From contig NZ_JAFMZQ010000001.1 in NCBI RefSeq assembly GCF_024436415.1, forward strand, positions 2,666,001 to 2,730,000: DNA of 64,000 nucleotides, given 5' to 3'. A model generated the notes under the pieces. The model ran no database searches, had not been told where the DNA came from, and saw nothing but the letters and a program-made list of their open reading frames with translations. Each line of letters begins with the position of its first letter. Position 1 is the first letter of the stretch. A program made the translations under genes and the position numbers. This document shows positions 1 to 10,042 of the stretch, piece by piece. Source of the stretch: Pedobacter deserti. GTDB lineage: Bacteria; Bacteroidota; Bacteroidia; Sphingobacteriales; Sphingobacteriaceae.

Positions 1-1
1 G

Positions 2-463
2 CAGTCTATTAAGCGCAACCTTATCTCGATAAGGCGGGTGGTTTGGCCGGAGCGCGACAAATTGAACGATATTCTACGCAGTGACAGTCCGAGGATCCCG
101 AATCAGACAAAGACCTATGTGAAGGATGCTTACGATCACTGTATTCAGCTTATTGATATTGTTGATTCGCTGAAGGAGATCTCGGTGAGTAATATTGATA
201 TGTATCTATCGATCATTAGCAACCGGATGAACGAGATTATGAAGGTGCTAACGATTATTTCGTCTATCTTTATTCCGCTGACTTTTATAGCGGGCATTTA
301 CGGGATGAATTTTGCCCGGGTAGATCCGGCGACCGGCAAGGAGCTTCCGGGTAATATGCCGGAATTATATGAGGCCCACGGTTACGTGTATACGATTGCA
401 GTAATGGCGTTTATTGCGGTAGTTCAGGTTATATATTTCTGGAAAAAGGGATGGTTTAAATAG
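2..463 (+). CDS. corA: CorA-family magnesium/divalent cation channel, C-terminal part (5' end outside window)
   Basis: The frame is open to the left edge, so the gene begins upstream; the GTG at 38 is internal. About 154 C-terminal residues are present. They contain the long helix ending in a RRVVWP-type stretch, two transmembrane segments near the C terminus and, after the first, the YGMNF signature that forms the CorA selectivity filter. The protein ends in a short basic tail (FWKKGWFK), as CorA proteins do. CorA channels form inner-membrane pentamers that admit Mg2+, and in some members Co2+ or Ni2+. An MgtE-type transporter gene follows 25 bp downstream in the same direction, so the two Mg routes are probably co-transcribed. 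CorA and the related ZntB differ little in this part; the GMN motif plus the MgtE neighbour favours Mg transport. Confidence 0.9.
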   Translation, partial: QSIKRNLISIRRVVWPERDKLNDILRSDSPRIPNQTKTYVKDAYDHCIQLIDIVDSLKEISVSNIDMYLSIISNRMNEIMKVLTIISSIFIPLTFIAGIYGMNFARVDPATGKELPGNMPELYEAHGYVYTIAVMAFIAVVQVIYFWKKGWFK

Positions 464-488
464 GGGCTATTATTATTACCTTAGTGCC

Positions 489-1838
489 GTGCAATCATTT
501 GAACTGGATAAGCGTGATATCTCCAAGATAAAGGCTGCCTTAAGCGGCAGCGATGAGCAGCTTTCGGCTGTTCTGGCTGAATATCATGCCTCGGAGATTG
601 CCATTCTTTTCGCTAGTCTGCAGCCCCATGACAGGCAGCGTATTATCAATTTACTTCCTGTAGAAACGGCTTCTGAGGTGCTTTCGGAAATGACTGAAGA
701 GGCGCATCCGGAGGAACTATTGTTGCAGATGGATCCGGAAAAGCGTGCCGAGGTGGTTGAAGAGCTCGATTACGATGATGCGACGGATATTCTCTCTCAA
801 CTGGAAGCGCACGAACAACTGGAGATACTGGAAGAACTGGACGAAGATGATGCTTCTCATATCCGGAACCTGCTGAGCTACGACGATGAGACGGCCGGTG
901 GTTTGATGAATACGGAGTTTATCCGTATTAATGTGAACATGATGAAGAAGGATGCTATCGACGAGATCATCCGGCAAAGTGAAGAAATTGAGGAGTTTTA
1001 TACTGTGTACGTAATAGATGATGCCAATGTTTTCCAAGGGGTTGTGTCGCTGGAGGATATCATCAGATCAAAGGGCAACGTAAAGATCACGGAACTTGTA
1101 AGGGCAGAGGTGGCCTGGGTGCACCCTGATACGGACCAGGAGGAGGTAGCGAGACTGATTTCGCAATATAACATCACGAGTATACCGGTGCTTGACAGTG
1201 ACATGAAGCTGCTGGGCAGGGTAACTTTTGATGATGTGATTGACGTACTGGAGGAAGAAAACACGGAGGATATCCTTAAGATATCCGGGGTTTCTGAGGA
1301 TGAGGAGCTGTCGGGTAACTGGGTGGAGGCTGTGAAGTCGCGCCTGCCTTGGTTAATTGTGAACCTTGGTACTGCATTTCTTGCATCTGGCGTGATCAGG
1401 CATTATGAACCAACGCTAAACCGCATACCGGTGCTCTCTGCCTATATGACCATTATTGCCGGTATGGGTGGGAATGCGGCCACCCAGGCGCTTGCTGTTA
1501 CGGTGCGGCGGATTTCCCTTTACGATTTAACGGACAATCAGGCTTACCGGGCGGTATTGAAGGAGTTTACCGTAGGTTTAATAAACGGGGCGGTAACTGG
1601 CTTGATCGTATTTATTTTCGCATTGTATTTCGATGCAAATCCGATGCTCGGCCTGGTGATCTTTTTTGCGATGATCGGCAATCTGATGATAGCGGCTGTG
1701 ACGGGTACGGGCATTCCTTTGTTTTTAAAGCGAATTGGAATCGATCCGGCCATTGCTTCTTCAATTATTATTACAACTTTTACAGATGTTTTCGGATTTT
1801 TGCTGCTGCTTGGTTTGGCGAGCAAACTTTTACTTTAA
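489..1838 (+). CDS. mgtE: Magnesium transporter MgtE
   Basis: This 449-residue protein has full MgtE architecture: an acidic helical MgtE N domain (about residues 30-130), two CBS domains (about 135-255), a linker helix, and a membrane domain with five hydrophobic segments (about 285-449). The signature GMGGNAATQALAV lies in the membrane part. MgtE forms a homodimeric Mg2+ channel in which Mg2+ bound to the N and CBS domains closes the pore. The start is GTG; no ATG occurs in frame until deep inside the N domain, so GTG is the best choice. It lies between corA and bioB with short gaps (25 bp and 12 bp), which suggests one transcript, although bioB has no obvious functional link to Mg. Confidence 0.95.
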   Translation: MQSFELDKRDISKIKAALSGSDEQLSAVLAEYHASEIAILFASLQPHDRQRIINLLPVETASEVLSEMTEEAHPEELLLQMDPEKRAEVVEELDYDDATDILSQLEAHEQLEILEELDEDDASHIRNLLSYDDETAGGLMNTEFIRINVNMMKKDAIDEIIRQSEEIEEFYTVYVIDDANVFQGVVSLEDIIRSKGNVKITELVRAEVAWVHPDTDQEEVARLISQYNITSIPVLDSDMKLLGRVTFDDVIDVLEEENTEDILKISGVSEDEELSGNWVEAVKSRLPWLIVNLGTAFLASGVIRHYEPTLNRIPVLSAYMTIIAGMGGNAATQALAVTVRRISLYDLTDNQAYRAVLKEFTVGLINGAVTGLIVFIFALYFDANPMLGLVIFFAMIGNLMIAAVTGTGIPLFLKRIGIDPAIASSIIITTFTDVFGFLLLLGLASKLLL

Positions 1839-1850
1839 CTAATTATTTAT

Positions 1851-2858
1851 ATGCAACCCACAAAACACGACTGGACGAAAGATGAGATATCGTCTATATA
1901 TCATAAGCCTCTGCTGGATTTGATTTATGAAGCAGCTACCATTCATCGCGAAAATCAGGATTATAACGAAGTACAGATCAGTTCGTTGATATCCATTAAG
2001 ACTGGCGGATGTGCGGAGGACTGTGCTTATTGTCCGCAAGCGGCACGTTATCATACTGATCTGCAGGTTCAGCCTTTAATGCAGGTGAGCCAGGTTGTGA
2101 GTGCTGCTGTTAAAGCTAAGGAGGGTGGTGCGTCAAGGTTGTGCATGGGTGCGGCATGGCGCGAGGTTCGTGATAACCGGGATTTTGACCGCGTAATTGA
2201 GATGGTAAAAGCGGTTAATGACATGGACATGGAGGTGTGCTGTACCTTAGGTATGCTTTCTGAAAGCCAGGCACAGCGATTGGCCGATGCAGGGTTGTAT
2301 GCGTATAACCATAATTTGGATACGTCTGAGGATGATTATAAGCGGATCATTTCTACGCGTACTTATGATGATCGTCTGAACACTATTAAAAATGTGCGTA
2401 AGGCGAAACTGACTGTGTGCAGCGGAGGTATCATTGGATTGGGTGAAACTGTGGAGGATAGGGTGTCAATGTTGCATACCCTGGCAAACATGGATGTTCA
2501 TCCGGAATCTGTTCCGGTTAACGCATTGGTACCTGTAAAGGGTACGCCACTCGAGGATCAGCCGCGTGTGCCGATATGGGATATGGTGAGGATGATAGCG
2601 ACTGCGCGTATCGTAATGCCAAATTCTGTTGTTCGCCTATCGGCTGGCAGAAATGAGATGAGCACGCTGGAACAGGCGTTTTGTTTTATGGCTGGTGCCA
2701 ATTCGATTTTTGCGGGCGATAAATTGCTGACTACTCCAAACCCTGCTTTTATTGATGATATGGCTATGTTCGAGTTACTTGGCCTAAAAACAAGAGATGC
2801 CTTTAAAAAGGGCAGGCCTGCAAATACAGAAAAACTACAACTTGATGCGCTCGCATAG
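1851..2858 (+). CDS. bioB: Biotin synthase
   Basis: This 335-residue radical-SAM enzyme inserts sulfur into dethiobiotin, the last step of biotin synthesis. The radical-SAM motif CxxxCxxC is at C54, C58 and C61, in the context [12 protein letters not shown] typical of BioB. The C-terminal half contains the conserved [12 protein letters not shown] and [10 protein letters not shown] segments that contribute to the [2Fe-2S] cluster and substrate site. Length matches the family. No other bio genes are nearby, so the pathway is scattered in this genome. The last 24 bp overlap the 3' end of the convergent FUSC-family gene. Confidence 0.97.
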   Translation: MQPTKHDWTKDEISSIYHKPLLDLIYEAATIHRENQDYNEVQISSLISIKTGGCAEDCAYCPQAARYHTDLQVQPLMQVSQVVSAAVKAKEGGASRLCMGAAWREVRDNRDFDRVIEMVKAVNDMDMEVCCTLGMLSESQAQRLADAGLYAYNHNLDTSEDDYKRIISTRTYDDRLNTIKNVRKAKLTVCSGGIIGLGETVEDRVSMLHTLANMDVHPESVPVNALVPVKGTPLEDQPRVPIWDMVRMIATARIVMPNSVVRLSAGRNEMSTLEQAFCFMAGANSIFAGDKLLTTPNPAFIDDMAMFELLGLKTRDAFKKGRPANTEKLQLDALA

Positions 2859-4991
2859 CTTATAAATATCGTAAGCTACTTTTTGCGTCAGGTCGAACTG
2901 CTCAGATATGACCATCTGAGCGGTTTGAATTTCGCCATCTTTACTTGAGCGTCTGATTAAGGGTACATTGTTTACTTGCCCGGTATTGTGCTGCAGGATT
3001 TCGATAGTCTGTTTAAAGAGGTATTGGGTGTTTTGGATGACAGGCTTAAGTTCTTCAAGATCAATCCCTGTAAAGTTGTGTTCTTTAACATACAGGGACA
3101 AGGTAGCGATATAGGACGACAGCTGATGGTTTAGTGCGGTAAATTGATGCAGTTCTTTCATAATTACCTGCTTACTTTTTGGCTCTGAGAACATCCGCTG
3201 AAAAAGTGAGGCCAGGTTGGCCGTAGTTACGTAAACCTGTTTGCGCGCCACTTTATAATTGGTGGGGTCGCCCAGCGGACCTGAATACAATAAAACAACC
3301 TCTTCGAAATATTTCATATTGGCCTGCAGGGTTTCCTGGAGTGCTTCTTTTAGTTTTTCGTGTTCCCAGTTTGGAAACAGGGAGTAACTGGCGATTAGTG
3401 CAATACCAGAGCCAATCAAGGTGTCGTAGATACGTTCGCGCGCGGCAGACAAGCCTCCGATACCGAGGAAATCAAAGAGTACCAGGATATATGGCGTCAT
3501 AAACAATACGCTGACCACATAATTTTTGCGCTGAAAACTATAAGATCCGATCATACATATCAGCAGAATGGCAAAGAGGGCGTTTTTATCCTGGATGTAT
3601 ATAAGGATGCCCATGCCGGCAAATGATCCGGCGATTGTGCCGACCAGTCTTTCATAATTGCGTTGCTTTGTAAGACTGAATCCAGGTTTTGAGATCACAA
3701 GTATGGTGAGGAGTATCCAATAGCTATGAGAAAAGTTTAATGATTTGGCCACGACAAAGCCGATCAGCATAACGATAGCAACACGTAAGGAGTGCCGGAA
3801 GGTTGATGATCTGAACGTAAGGTTTTCCCAGAGCAGATCCGTATCGAAGCTTTGCCGGGTAACGAACTTGTCGACATTTATATTGCGTGTTGTTAGGCTC
3901 TTCTTTTTGGCTTTATTGAAATATCCATTTATGGTTTTCAGCCTTGACAGGATGTTCTCAATATTGACCTCAATATTTTTAAGGGCAATGATGCCGAGCG
4001 TGGTATAGTTAGCACCCGACTTGTCGGTCTCAAGCTTTACAATTTCAGCTTTTAGCATTTCGACGTCCTTATCAAGATCTGAGGGCAGGTGAGGGGTATT
4101 TCCGGCAACGAGCGCAAATCCTATATCGTCCAGTTCGTCCGCAATTTTTATAATAACCTTTTCGTAATGACTAAGGATTCCGGACGGATCGAACTGTTCA
4201 TGCAGCCGTTTGTAGTTGTAATATGTCGACATGATCTGCTCAAACAAGTCAACGATGTCTACAAATACAAGCAATAAAAACCGGCCTTCCGGAGTCGATT
4301 CACGCACAATTTCGCGGGTTTTAAATAGAACCTCCCGAACCGCATCCTGCTTTTCATGTACCTGAACCTGAAGTTTTAAAAGTTCTGCGTAGGCCTGGTC
4401 GTAGTCCGTATTTTCTCTGTAAAATTTAGCCTTAGCGCGAAGGAAATCACTAATTTCATGGATACACTCGCTCAAACTCTGCTGAACCAGCCGATATGGT
4501 CGTAGCTTATAAAAGAGGTAGCTGAGCATGGTATACCAAATGCTACCGAGAAAGACCAATAAAGCATAAAATAGCACATCTTGCCAGGGCCTCACGTCGT
4601 CGATACTCAACACCATGACAATCAGCGCGGCCGTGCCAACAGATGCAGCTCTTAGTCCGTACAGGAAAAACATAGAAAATACGAAACTGCACAGGGTCAG
4701 CACAGCACCTATAAAGTAATCGTTTTTATTGGTCAGCCCGACGATTACGGATATGATCGTGATCAGTCCCGTAGTTACGAGCATCGCATTGCGACGATGA
4801 ACGATTGGTCCGGGCGAATCTGTAATACTCACACATAACGCGCCCAATGATAATGTGATGCCGTACTGCAGCATACCAAACTGTGCGAGAATAAGCGGCG
4901 GGCAAAGCACGCCAAAGGAAATCCGCAATCCGTCTGCAAAGTATGTGCTAAGCAGAAAGTCGTGAATACTACGGATTGGGCGATTCAGCAT
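2835..4991 (-). CDS. FUSC/YccS-family inner-membrane protein
   Basis: This 718-residue protein has two blocks of hydrophobic segments (about residues 20-165 and 390-540). Each is followed by a long, charged, mostly helical cytoplasmic region. That duplicated layout is typical of YccS/YhfK-type members of the fusaric-acid-resistance (FUSC) superfamily, relatives of AaeB and aromatic acid exporters. The second block includes the family-like [19 protein letters not shown] segment. The substrate cannot be told from sequence, and no membrane-fusion or outer-membrane efflux partner gene is adjacent, so a role as one part of a tripartite pump is not supported here. Its 3' end overlaps bioB by 24 bp in antiparallel orientation. 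Confidence 0.85.
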   Translation of the reverse strand: MLNRPIRSIHDFLLSTYFADGLRISFGVLCPPLILAQFGMLQYGITLSLGALCVSITDSPGPIVHRRNAMLVTTGLITIISVIVGLTNKNDYFIGAVLTLCSFVFSMFFLYGLRAASVGTAALIVMVLSIDDVRPWQDVLFYALLVFLGSIWYTMLSYLFYKLRPYRLVQQSLSECIHEISDFLRAKAKFYRENTDYDQAYAELLKLQVQVHEKQDAVREVLFKTREIVRESTPEGRFLLLVFVDIVDLFEQIMSTYYNYKRLHEQFDPSGILSHYEKVIIKIADELDDIGFALVAGNTPHLPSDLDKDVEMLKAEIVKLETDKSGANYTTLGIIALKNIEVNIENILSRLKTINGYFNKAKKKSLTTRNINVDKFVTRQSFDTDLLWENLTFRSSTFRHSLRVAIVMLIGFVVAKSLNFSHSYWILLTILVISKPGFSLTKQRNYERLVGTIAGSFAGMGILIYIQDKNALFAILLICMIGSYSFQRKNYVVSVLFMTPYILVLFDFLGIGGLSAARERIYDTLIGSGIALIASYSLFPNWEHEKLKEALQETLQANMKYFEEVVLLYSGPLGDPTNYKVARKQVYVTTANLASLFQRMFSEPKSKQVIMKELHQFTALNHQLSSYIATLSLYVKEHNFTGIDLEELKPVIQNTQYLFKQTIEILQHNTGQVNNVPLIRRSSKDGEIQTAQMVISEQFDLTQKVAYDIYKLCERIKL

Positions 4992-5053
4992 GAACGTCTT
5001 TAATAACTATTAGACCATAATTTATATTATGTTAACTAACGTATCCGCTATGC

Positions 5054-6202
5054 TTAGAATTCTTCCAGCTTAGACTTTAACTCCTGCACTCTGTCTAGGC
5101 GATTTTTCCTGGAATAAATGTCCATTAGCAACTGTACGGTAGCTCTGTCGTTTTGATTGATCTCATGCGCCTGCAACAGAGAAACTTCTGCACGATTGAT
5201 TAGTGATGCAAATTGTTGATTTTTATCAGCTGCCGACGTTTTAAGCGCTTCGTTCGCAGACTGTATGTATGCGAGACCGATTTGGTATAAGGCATCGAAA
5301 TAGTTTTCGTCCAGTTCAAGCGCTCTGTTATATGCTAGTTCCGCCGTGCTGAAATTCTTGTTATTCTGATGGAGGTATCCGTAAAGGAAGTACAGCAGTT
5401 TATTTTTGGTATCTGCTTTCAACGTGGATTCAATGACTTTTATGGCCGTTGCGTAGCGCTCATTGTCAAGTAAAGTATTGATATAATTACTTGTGAGTCC
5501 CTGATCGTGTGGATTCATTCTGAGTCCATCTTCTAACGTACGGATAGCCAGTTCGTTTTCAAATTTTGAGGTGTAAATTCTGGCCAGGTTTTGGAAAAGC
5601 AAGGGATTGCGAACACCGTTTTCCTTTGCTCGTTTGTAATATACCAGCGCATTGTCATAATCTTGCACGTTTTGTGCGGCTATAGCTGTATTAATAGCCA
5701 GCGCAGTATCTTTCGGAAAAAAGTCACTGACTTCTTTCAGCATTTTATACGCTGTAGAGAAGTCATTATTTGAGAATGCAACCGCCGCTTTGTTCTGCTT
5801 CCTGATGTTCACGTTATATATTGCCGCATCGATCAGTCTGGAATTGGCTTGGAATTTATCCAGTCGTCTTGCAGAATCAATCGCCTCATTTGCGATCGTA
5901 TAATAACGTTCTGCGTTGCCCTCGTCTGTATCAATGATGGAAATATAGGAACTAAGATAAGCTTTAATTGCCCATGTCTCCGGCCACTTCTTTGTTTTTC
6001 TATCATTCTGCGCCGCCTCACTGGCCTTGATCCCCTCTCCTAGTATGCTGAGTTGCTTCTTAGCATCCTCCTTGGCGTTAATGGCGACCTGTAATTTCCC
6101 TATACTGTTTCTCGCAATCTTAACCTGGCTTCTCTGACCGAATGCTGTAACTGAAGCGAACAATGATATTAACAGAATCTGAAGAAATGATAGCTTACTC
6201 AT
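5054..6202 (-). CDS. Secreted tetratricopeptide-repeat protein
   Basis: This 382-residue protein starts with a signal peptide (hydrophobic stretch, probable cleavage near residue 22 after AFG). At least five TPR-like helical pairs follow from about residue 130 to the C terminus, with repeats such as ALVYYKRAKENG and AELAYNRALELDENYFDALYQ. TPR arrays mediate protein-protein contacts; the partner is unknown. It resembles the next gene to the right (another secreted TPR protein) in size and plan, and the two may be old duplicates. A strong leftward terminator lies between them, so this gene probably has its own promoter. A TAnnTTTG match on the minus strand (6207-6214) sits only a few bases before the ATG. 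Confidence 0.8.
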   Translation of the reverse strand: MSKLSFLQILLISLFASVTAFGQRSQVKIARNSIGKLQVAINAKEDAKKQLSILGEGIKASEAAQNDRKTKKWPETWAIKAYLSSYISIIDTDEGNAERYYTIANEAIDSARRLDKFQANSRLIDAAIYNVNIRKQNKAAVAFSNNDFSTAYKMLKEVSDFFPKDTALAINTAIAAQNVQDYDNALVYYKRAKENGVRNPLLFQNLARIYTSKFENELAIRTLEDGLRMNPHDQGLTSNYINTLLDNERYATAIKVIESTLKADTKNKLLYFLYGYLHQNNKNFSTAELAYNRALELDENYFDALYQIGLAYIQSANEALKTSAADKNQQFASLINRAEVSLLQAHEINQNDRATVQLLMDIYSRKNRLDRVQELKSKLEEF

Positions 6203-6213
6203 AATACAAATTT

Positions 6214-6243
6214 AAAAAAAAAGAGGGAATAACGTCCCTCTTT
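6214..6243 (-). terminator. Rho-independent terminator (leftward)
   Basis: A perfect 9-bp stem (6220-6228 with 6235-6243, AAAGAGGGA/TCCCTCTTT) is followed on the minus strand by an uninterrupted T run. It lies just after the stop of the 6265-7338 gene and would end the gyrA-TPR transcript. Confidence 0.85.
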
Positions 6244-6264
6244 ATATTCTGATGTTTTAACGTC

Positions 6265-7338
6265 TTATTTCAACGCATCTATTTGCTTTTGAACCGCGTC
6301 TAGATTGGCTTTGTCATCCTTAAAGAAGTAGATCGACCTTAATTTATCCAGCGCTATCTCATTCTTTGGGTTAATTGCTACAGCCGCCTTATAATAAGGC
6401 AACGACTGATCTAACAACTTCTTCATTTGTACGCCGAGCTCATTAAATTCTTTCACTTTCTTAGGATCAACTTTATTCCTTTGATCTTGGATATCAGTAG
6501 CCTGTTTGAAGTAAGTGTCGCCCATAATCACCTGATAGGTATCGTTTTGGGGGTTCTTTTCTATAAGTTTAGTCAACATCGCCTGAGACTTTGCCATGTC
6601 GCCTTTCTTCATATAATAATCAGTTTCCATACCGATCAGATCGCTGTCTTCTGGATATTTAGCTGACGCTTCCTGAATCAAGGCGATTGCAGCCGCACTG
6701 TCTTTGAGCTCTCTAAACTGAATGCCAATGAGATCTTTATACAGAATATTACTCTCTGGGTGATTAAGCGCTATGGCTGCCTTATAATTCCGCGCAACCT
6801 CGGGATAGTTTTTTAGCTCTCTCGCAATTACTGCAGCATTTACGAACATAAAAGTGTCCTGCGGATTGCGCTTGGTTACCTCGTTAAATGATTCAAGTGC
6901 TGTAGGGAGGTCTTTTTTACGATAAGCAAAAACGCCTCGGTTTCTTACTGCGTCCTCAATATTGAGCTTAGCGTTCTGAAGGTTCTCTTTCTCGTCGCCT
7001 TTCTTATCAAAAGTCGTTGCTTTTTCAATGGCCTCTTCAGCGATAATCTGCTTTGCTTTGGAGTTAGCGAAATCAAGCGTATCTATCAGCGCGGCGCGCG
7101 ACGCAAGAAGTGCACGGTAAGACCATGCTTCAGCATTTTCTTTTGTTTTCTCGTGAGCAATTGCCTTATCGGTATGCGCCAACCCGTCTTCAATCATTTT
7201 AAGCGTTTCCGGCAAAGTTTTGGCGCCACTGTTGGCAAGAAGCACCCAGGCACTTTTTGCAGCAGTTACTTCATTTTTTTGTGCATTTGCAATGGATGCT
7301 ACTCCTGCACAAAGTAAAACTAAAAGTATTTTCTTCAT
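6265..7338 (-). CDS. Secreted tetratricopeptide-repeat protein downstream of gyrA
   Basis: This 357-residue protein has a signal peptide with probable cleavage after ANA at about residue 19. TPR-like repeats follow from about residue 60 onward, for example FAYRKKDLPTALESFNEV and YPEVARNYKAAIALN. It lies 32 bp downstream of gyrA in the same direction and is probably co-transcribed with it; a TPR protein next to gyrA is, from memory, a common arrangement in this phylum. It is presumably periplasmic and acts as a protein-binding scaffold. The function is unknown and nothing in the sequence ties it to DNA topology. Confidence 0.8.
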   Translation of the reverse strand: MKKILLVLLCAGVASIANAQKNEVTAAKSAWVLLANSGAKTLPETLKMIEDGLAHTDKAIAHEKTKENAEAWSYRALLASRAALIDTLDFANSKAKQIIAEEAIEKATTFDKKGDEKENLQNAKLNIEDAVRNRGVFAYRKKDLPTALESFNEVTKRNPQDTFMFVNAAVIARELKNYPEVARNYKAAIALNHPESNILYKDLIGIQFRELKDSAAAIALIQEASAKYPEDSDLIGMETDYYMKKGDMAKSQAMLTKLIEKNPQNDTYQVIMGDTYFKQATDIQDQRNKVDPKKVKEFNELGVQMKKLLDQSLPYYKAAVAINPKNEIALDKLRSIYFFKDDKANLDAVQKQIDALK

Positions 7339-7370
7339 TTTGTTAATTATTAGTTCAACGTTTAATTTAT

Positions 7371-9920
7371 CTATTCCTCGTCATTAGTTTCAGTGTCGTT
7401 GTTCGCGCTATCGTCTTCGGGCGCTTGTTCCGTAACGTCAGAACCTCCCTCTTCTACCTCCTCGTCCTCATGTTCAATCTGTGCGACAGATGCAATCTCA
7501 TCATTTCCCTTCAGGTTGATGAGCTTTACGCCCTGTGTAGCACGACCCATCACCCTTAGTTCACTTACAACTATCCTGATCACAATACCGGATCTGTTAA
7601 TAATCATCAGGTCATCTGCATCTGTAACGGCCTTTATGGCAACCAAATCCCCGGTCTTATCGGTAATATTGATGGTCTTAACACCCTTACCGCCTCTGTT
7701 AGTAACGCGATAATCATCTATATCAGTACGTTTACCATAACCTTTTTCTGAAACCACAAGTACGGTGCTATCAGGATTATCCACAGCAATCATGCCAACC
7801 ACCTCATCTTTATCATGAGCAAGCGTTACGCCGCGCACACCAGTCGCCGTTCTTCCCATTGGTCTGACAGTTGATTCATTGAACCTGATGGCCCTTCCGG
7901 AACGCAACGCCATCACGATCTCGCTTGTGCCGGTGGTAAGGCTGGCTTCGAGCAGCTGATCACCCTCATTGATGTTTATCGCATTTATACCATTTACGCG
8001 CGGACGTGAGTAAGCTTCAAGGGAGGTTTTCTTAATAGTTCCCTTCTTTGTACACATGATAATATAATTGTTTTCCAGATATTCCTGATCTTTCAGGTTT
8101 TTCACCTTGATATAAGCCTTGATCTTTTCCTCTTTTGGAATATTGATGATATTCTGTATCGCGCGGCCCTTGCTTTGTCTGCTGCCTTCAGGTATCTCAT
8201 ATACCCTTAGCCAGAAACAGCGACCGGTTTCGGTGAAAAACAACATGTAGTTGTGATTTGAAGCGATCAACAGGTGTTCAATAAAGTCTTCATTTCGTGA
8301 ATCGCTGCCTTTAGAACCCTTGCCCCCACGGCCCTGCGTGCGGTACTCGGTAGCAGGTGTGCGCTTAATGTAGCCTTCGTGGGATATCGTTATGACGACT
8401 TCTTCATCCTCAATAAAGTCTTCCATGCTCATATCGCCGGCTGCATGAACAATTTCTGTCCGTCGCTCATCCCCGTACTTTTCCGACATTTCTGTCAGTT
8501 CGTCTTTGATGATTTGCATCCGCTTACCTTCATCATCCAGGATAGACTGGAGATAATCGATGGTTTTCATCAATTCATTGTATTCCTCTTTGATCTTATC
8601 ACGTTCCAGACCTGTCAGACGACGTAATGTCATGTCCAATATAGCCCTCGCCTGGATATCTGTAAGGCCGAACTGCTCCATCAAGCCGGTCCTGGCGTCT
8701 TCAGGGGTATCAGAGTTACGGATAAGCTTGATTACCTCATCCAGATGATCCAGGGCGATGAGTAAACCCTCCAATATGTGCGCACGCTTTTTTGCTTCGG
8801 CAAGCTCAAATTTAGTCCGGCGGATAACCACTTCATGGCGGTGCTCCACGAAGTGACGAATCAGGTCCTTCAGATTAAGCAGTTGCGGCCTGCCGTTTAC
8901 CAGCGCAATGTTGTTTACGCTGAATGAGGTTTGCAGGGCCGTCTGTTTAAATAGGTTGTTCAGGACGATTGACGCATTCGCATCACGCTTTATTTCGTAA
9001 ACAATCCGGATACCATCCTTGTTCGACTCATCTTTGATATTCGAAATTCCCTCTATCTTTTTTTCACCTATAAGTTCTGCCGTACGCTCAATCATTTGTG
9101 CCTTGTTTACCTGATAAGGTATTTCGGTCACAATGATAGTCTCTCTGTCTTTATTCGACTCAATTTCGGCCTTTGCCCGCATCACGATACGGCCTCGTCC
9201 TGTTTCGAAAGCTTCCTGTACCCCTGTGTAACCATAGATGATAGCTCCCGTAGGAAAATCAGGAGCTTTAATGTGCTTCATCAAATCAGCGATACTGATG
9301 TCGTTATCGTCTATATAAGCAATTGTGGCATTAATAGATTCTGTGAGGTTGTGGGGCGGCATGTTCGTTGCCATACCTACAGCAATTCCAGATGATCCGT
9401 TAATCAGCAGGTTCGGAACTTTAGAAGGCAAAACTGTTGGCTCCTGCAGGGAATCGTCGAAGTTTAACTGAAAGTCAACCGTATCCTTGTTGATATCAGC
9501 AAGCATCTCTTCTGCAATCTTCTGAAAACGTGCCTCGGTGTAACGCATGGCCGCCGGAAAGTCACCGTCGATTGAGCCAAAGTTTCCCTGTCCTTCTACC
9601 ATCAGATAGCGCAAGCTCCAGTCCTGGGCCATCCTAACCATAGTATTATATACTGATGCGTCGCCATGCGGGTGATATTTACCCAACACTTCTCCGACAA
9701 TACGTGCTGATTTTTTATAAGGTTTATTGTTCGTTAATCCAAGATCCAACATACCATACAGAACGCGGCGATGAACCGGCTTTAGACCGTCCCGTACATC
9801 AGGAAGCGCCCTTGATACGATAACAGACATCGAATAATCAATGTATGCCGAACGCATCTGTTCATCTATATCGATTCTTATTACTTTGTCGTTTTCTTGA
9901 TTTTCTAAATCTTCTGCCAT
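7371..9920 (-). CDS. gyrA: DNA gyrase subunit A
   Basis: This 849-residue subunit carries the breakage-reunion domain with catalytic Tyr127 in the [10 protein letters not shown] motif. The C-terminal beta-pinwheel has a GyrA-box-like QGRGGKG segment, which argues for gyrase rather than ParC. It ends in a long acidic tail rich in E and D. With GyrB it introduces negative supercoils using ATP. The quinolone-resistance-determining helix reads HGDASVYN: Ala88 stands where E. coli has Ser83, and Asn92 where E. coli has Asp87, both resistance-type residues. A terminator of hemF lies upstream and a TPR gene follows 32 bp downstream. Confidence 0.97.
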   Translation of the reverse strand: MAEDLENQENDKVIRIDIDEQMRSAYIDYSMSVIVSRALPDVRDGLKPVHRRVLYGMLDLGLTNNKPYKKSARIVGEVLGKYHPHGDASVYNTMVRMAQDWSLRYLMVEGQGNFGSIDGDFPAAMRYTEARFQKIAEEMLADINKDTVDFQLNFDDSLQEPTVLPSKVPNLLINGSSGIAVGMATNMPPHNLTESINATIAYIDDNDISIADLMKHIKAPDFPTGAIIYGYTGVQEAFETGRGRIVMRAKAEIESNKDRETIIVTEIPYQVNKAQMIERTAELIGEKKIEGISNIKDESNKDGIRIVYEIKRDANASIVLNNLFKQTALQTSFSVNNIALVNGRPQLLNLKDLIRHFVEHRHEVVIRRTKFELAEAKKRAHILEGLLIALDHLDEVIKLIRNSDTPEDARTGLMEQFGLTDIQARAILDMTLRRLTGLERDKIKEEYNELMKTIDYLQSILDDEGKRMQIIKDELTEMSEKYGDERRTEIVHAAGDMSMEDFIEDEEVVITISHEGYIKRTPATEYRTQGRGGKGSKGSDSRNEDFIEHLLIASNHNYMLFFTETGRCFWLRVYEIPEGSRQSKGRAIQNIINIPKEEKIKAYIKVKNLKDQEYLENNYIIMCTKKGTIKKTSLEAYSRPRVNGINAININEGDQLLEASLTTGTSEIVMALRSGRAIRFNESTVRPMGRTATGVRGVTLAHDKDEVVGMIAVDNPDSTVLVVSEKGYGKRTDIDDYRVTNRGGKGVKTINITDKTGDLVAIKAVTDADDLMIINRSGIVIRIVVSELRVMGRATQGVKLINLKGNDEIASVAQIEHEDEEVEEGGSDVTEQAPEDDSANNDTETNDEE

Positions 9921-9983
9921 AAAATGTTAATGTTCCTTAAGAACGATTTAAATGTGGTATTCCTATAACCTTGCGAATCTAAT

Positions 9984-10008
9984 AAAAAATGCACCATAAC
10001 GGTGCATT
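9984..10008 (-). terminator. Rho-independent terminator after hemF
   Basis: An 8-bp stem (9988-9995 with 10001-10008, AATGCACC/GGTGCATT) with a 5-nt loop runs into a T run on the minus strand (A run 9984-9989 on the plus strand). It separates hemF from gyrA. Confidence 0.75.
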
Positions 10009-10042
10009 GTGGAAAAATTTTAGCGGATAAATTAACAGGGAA

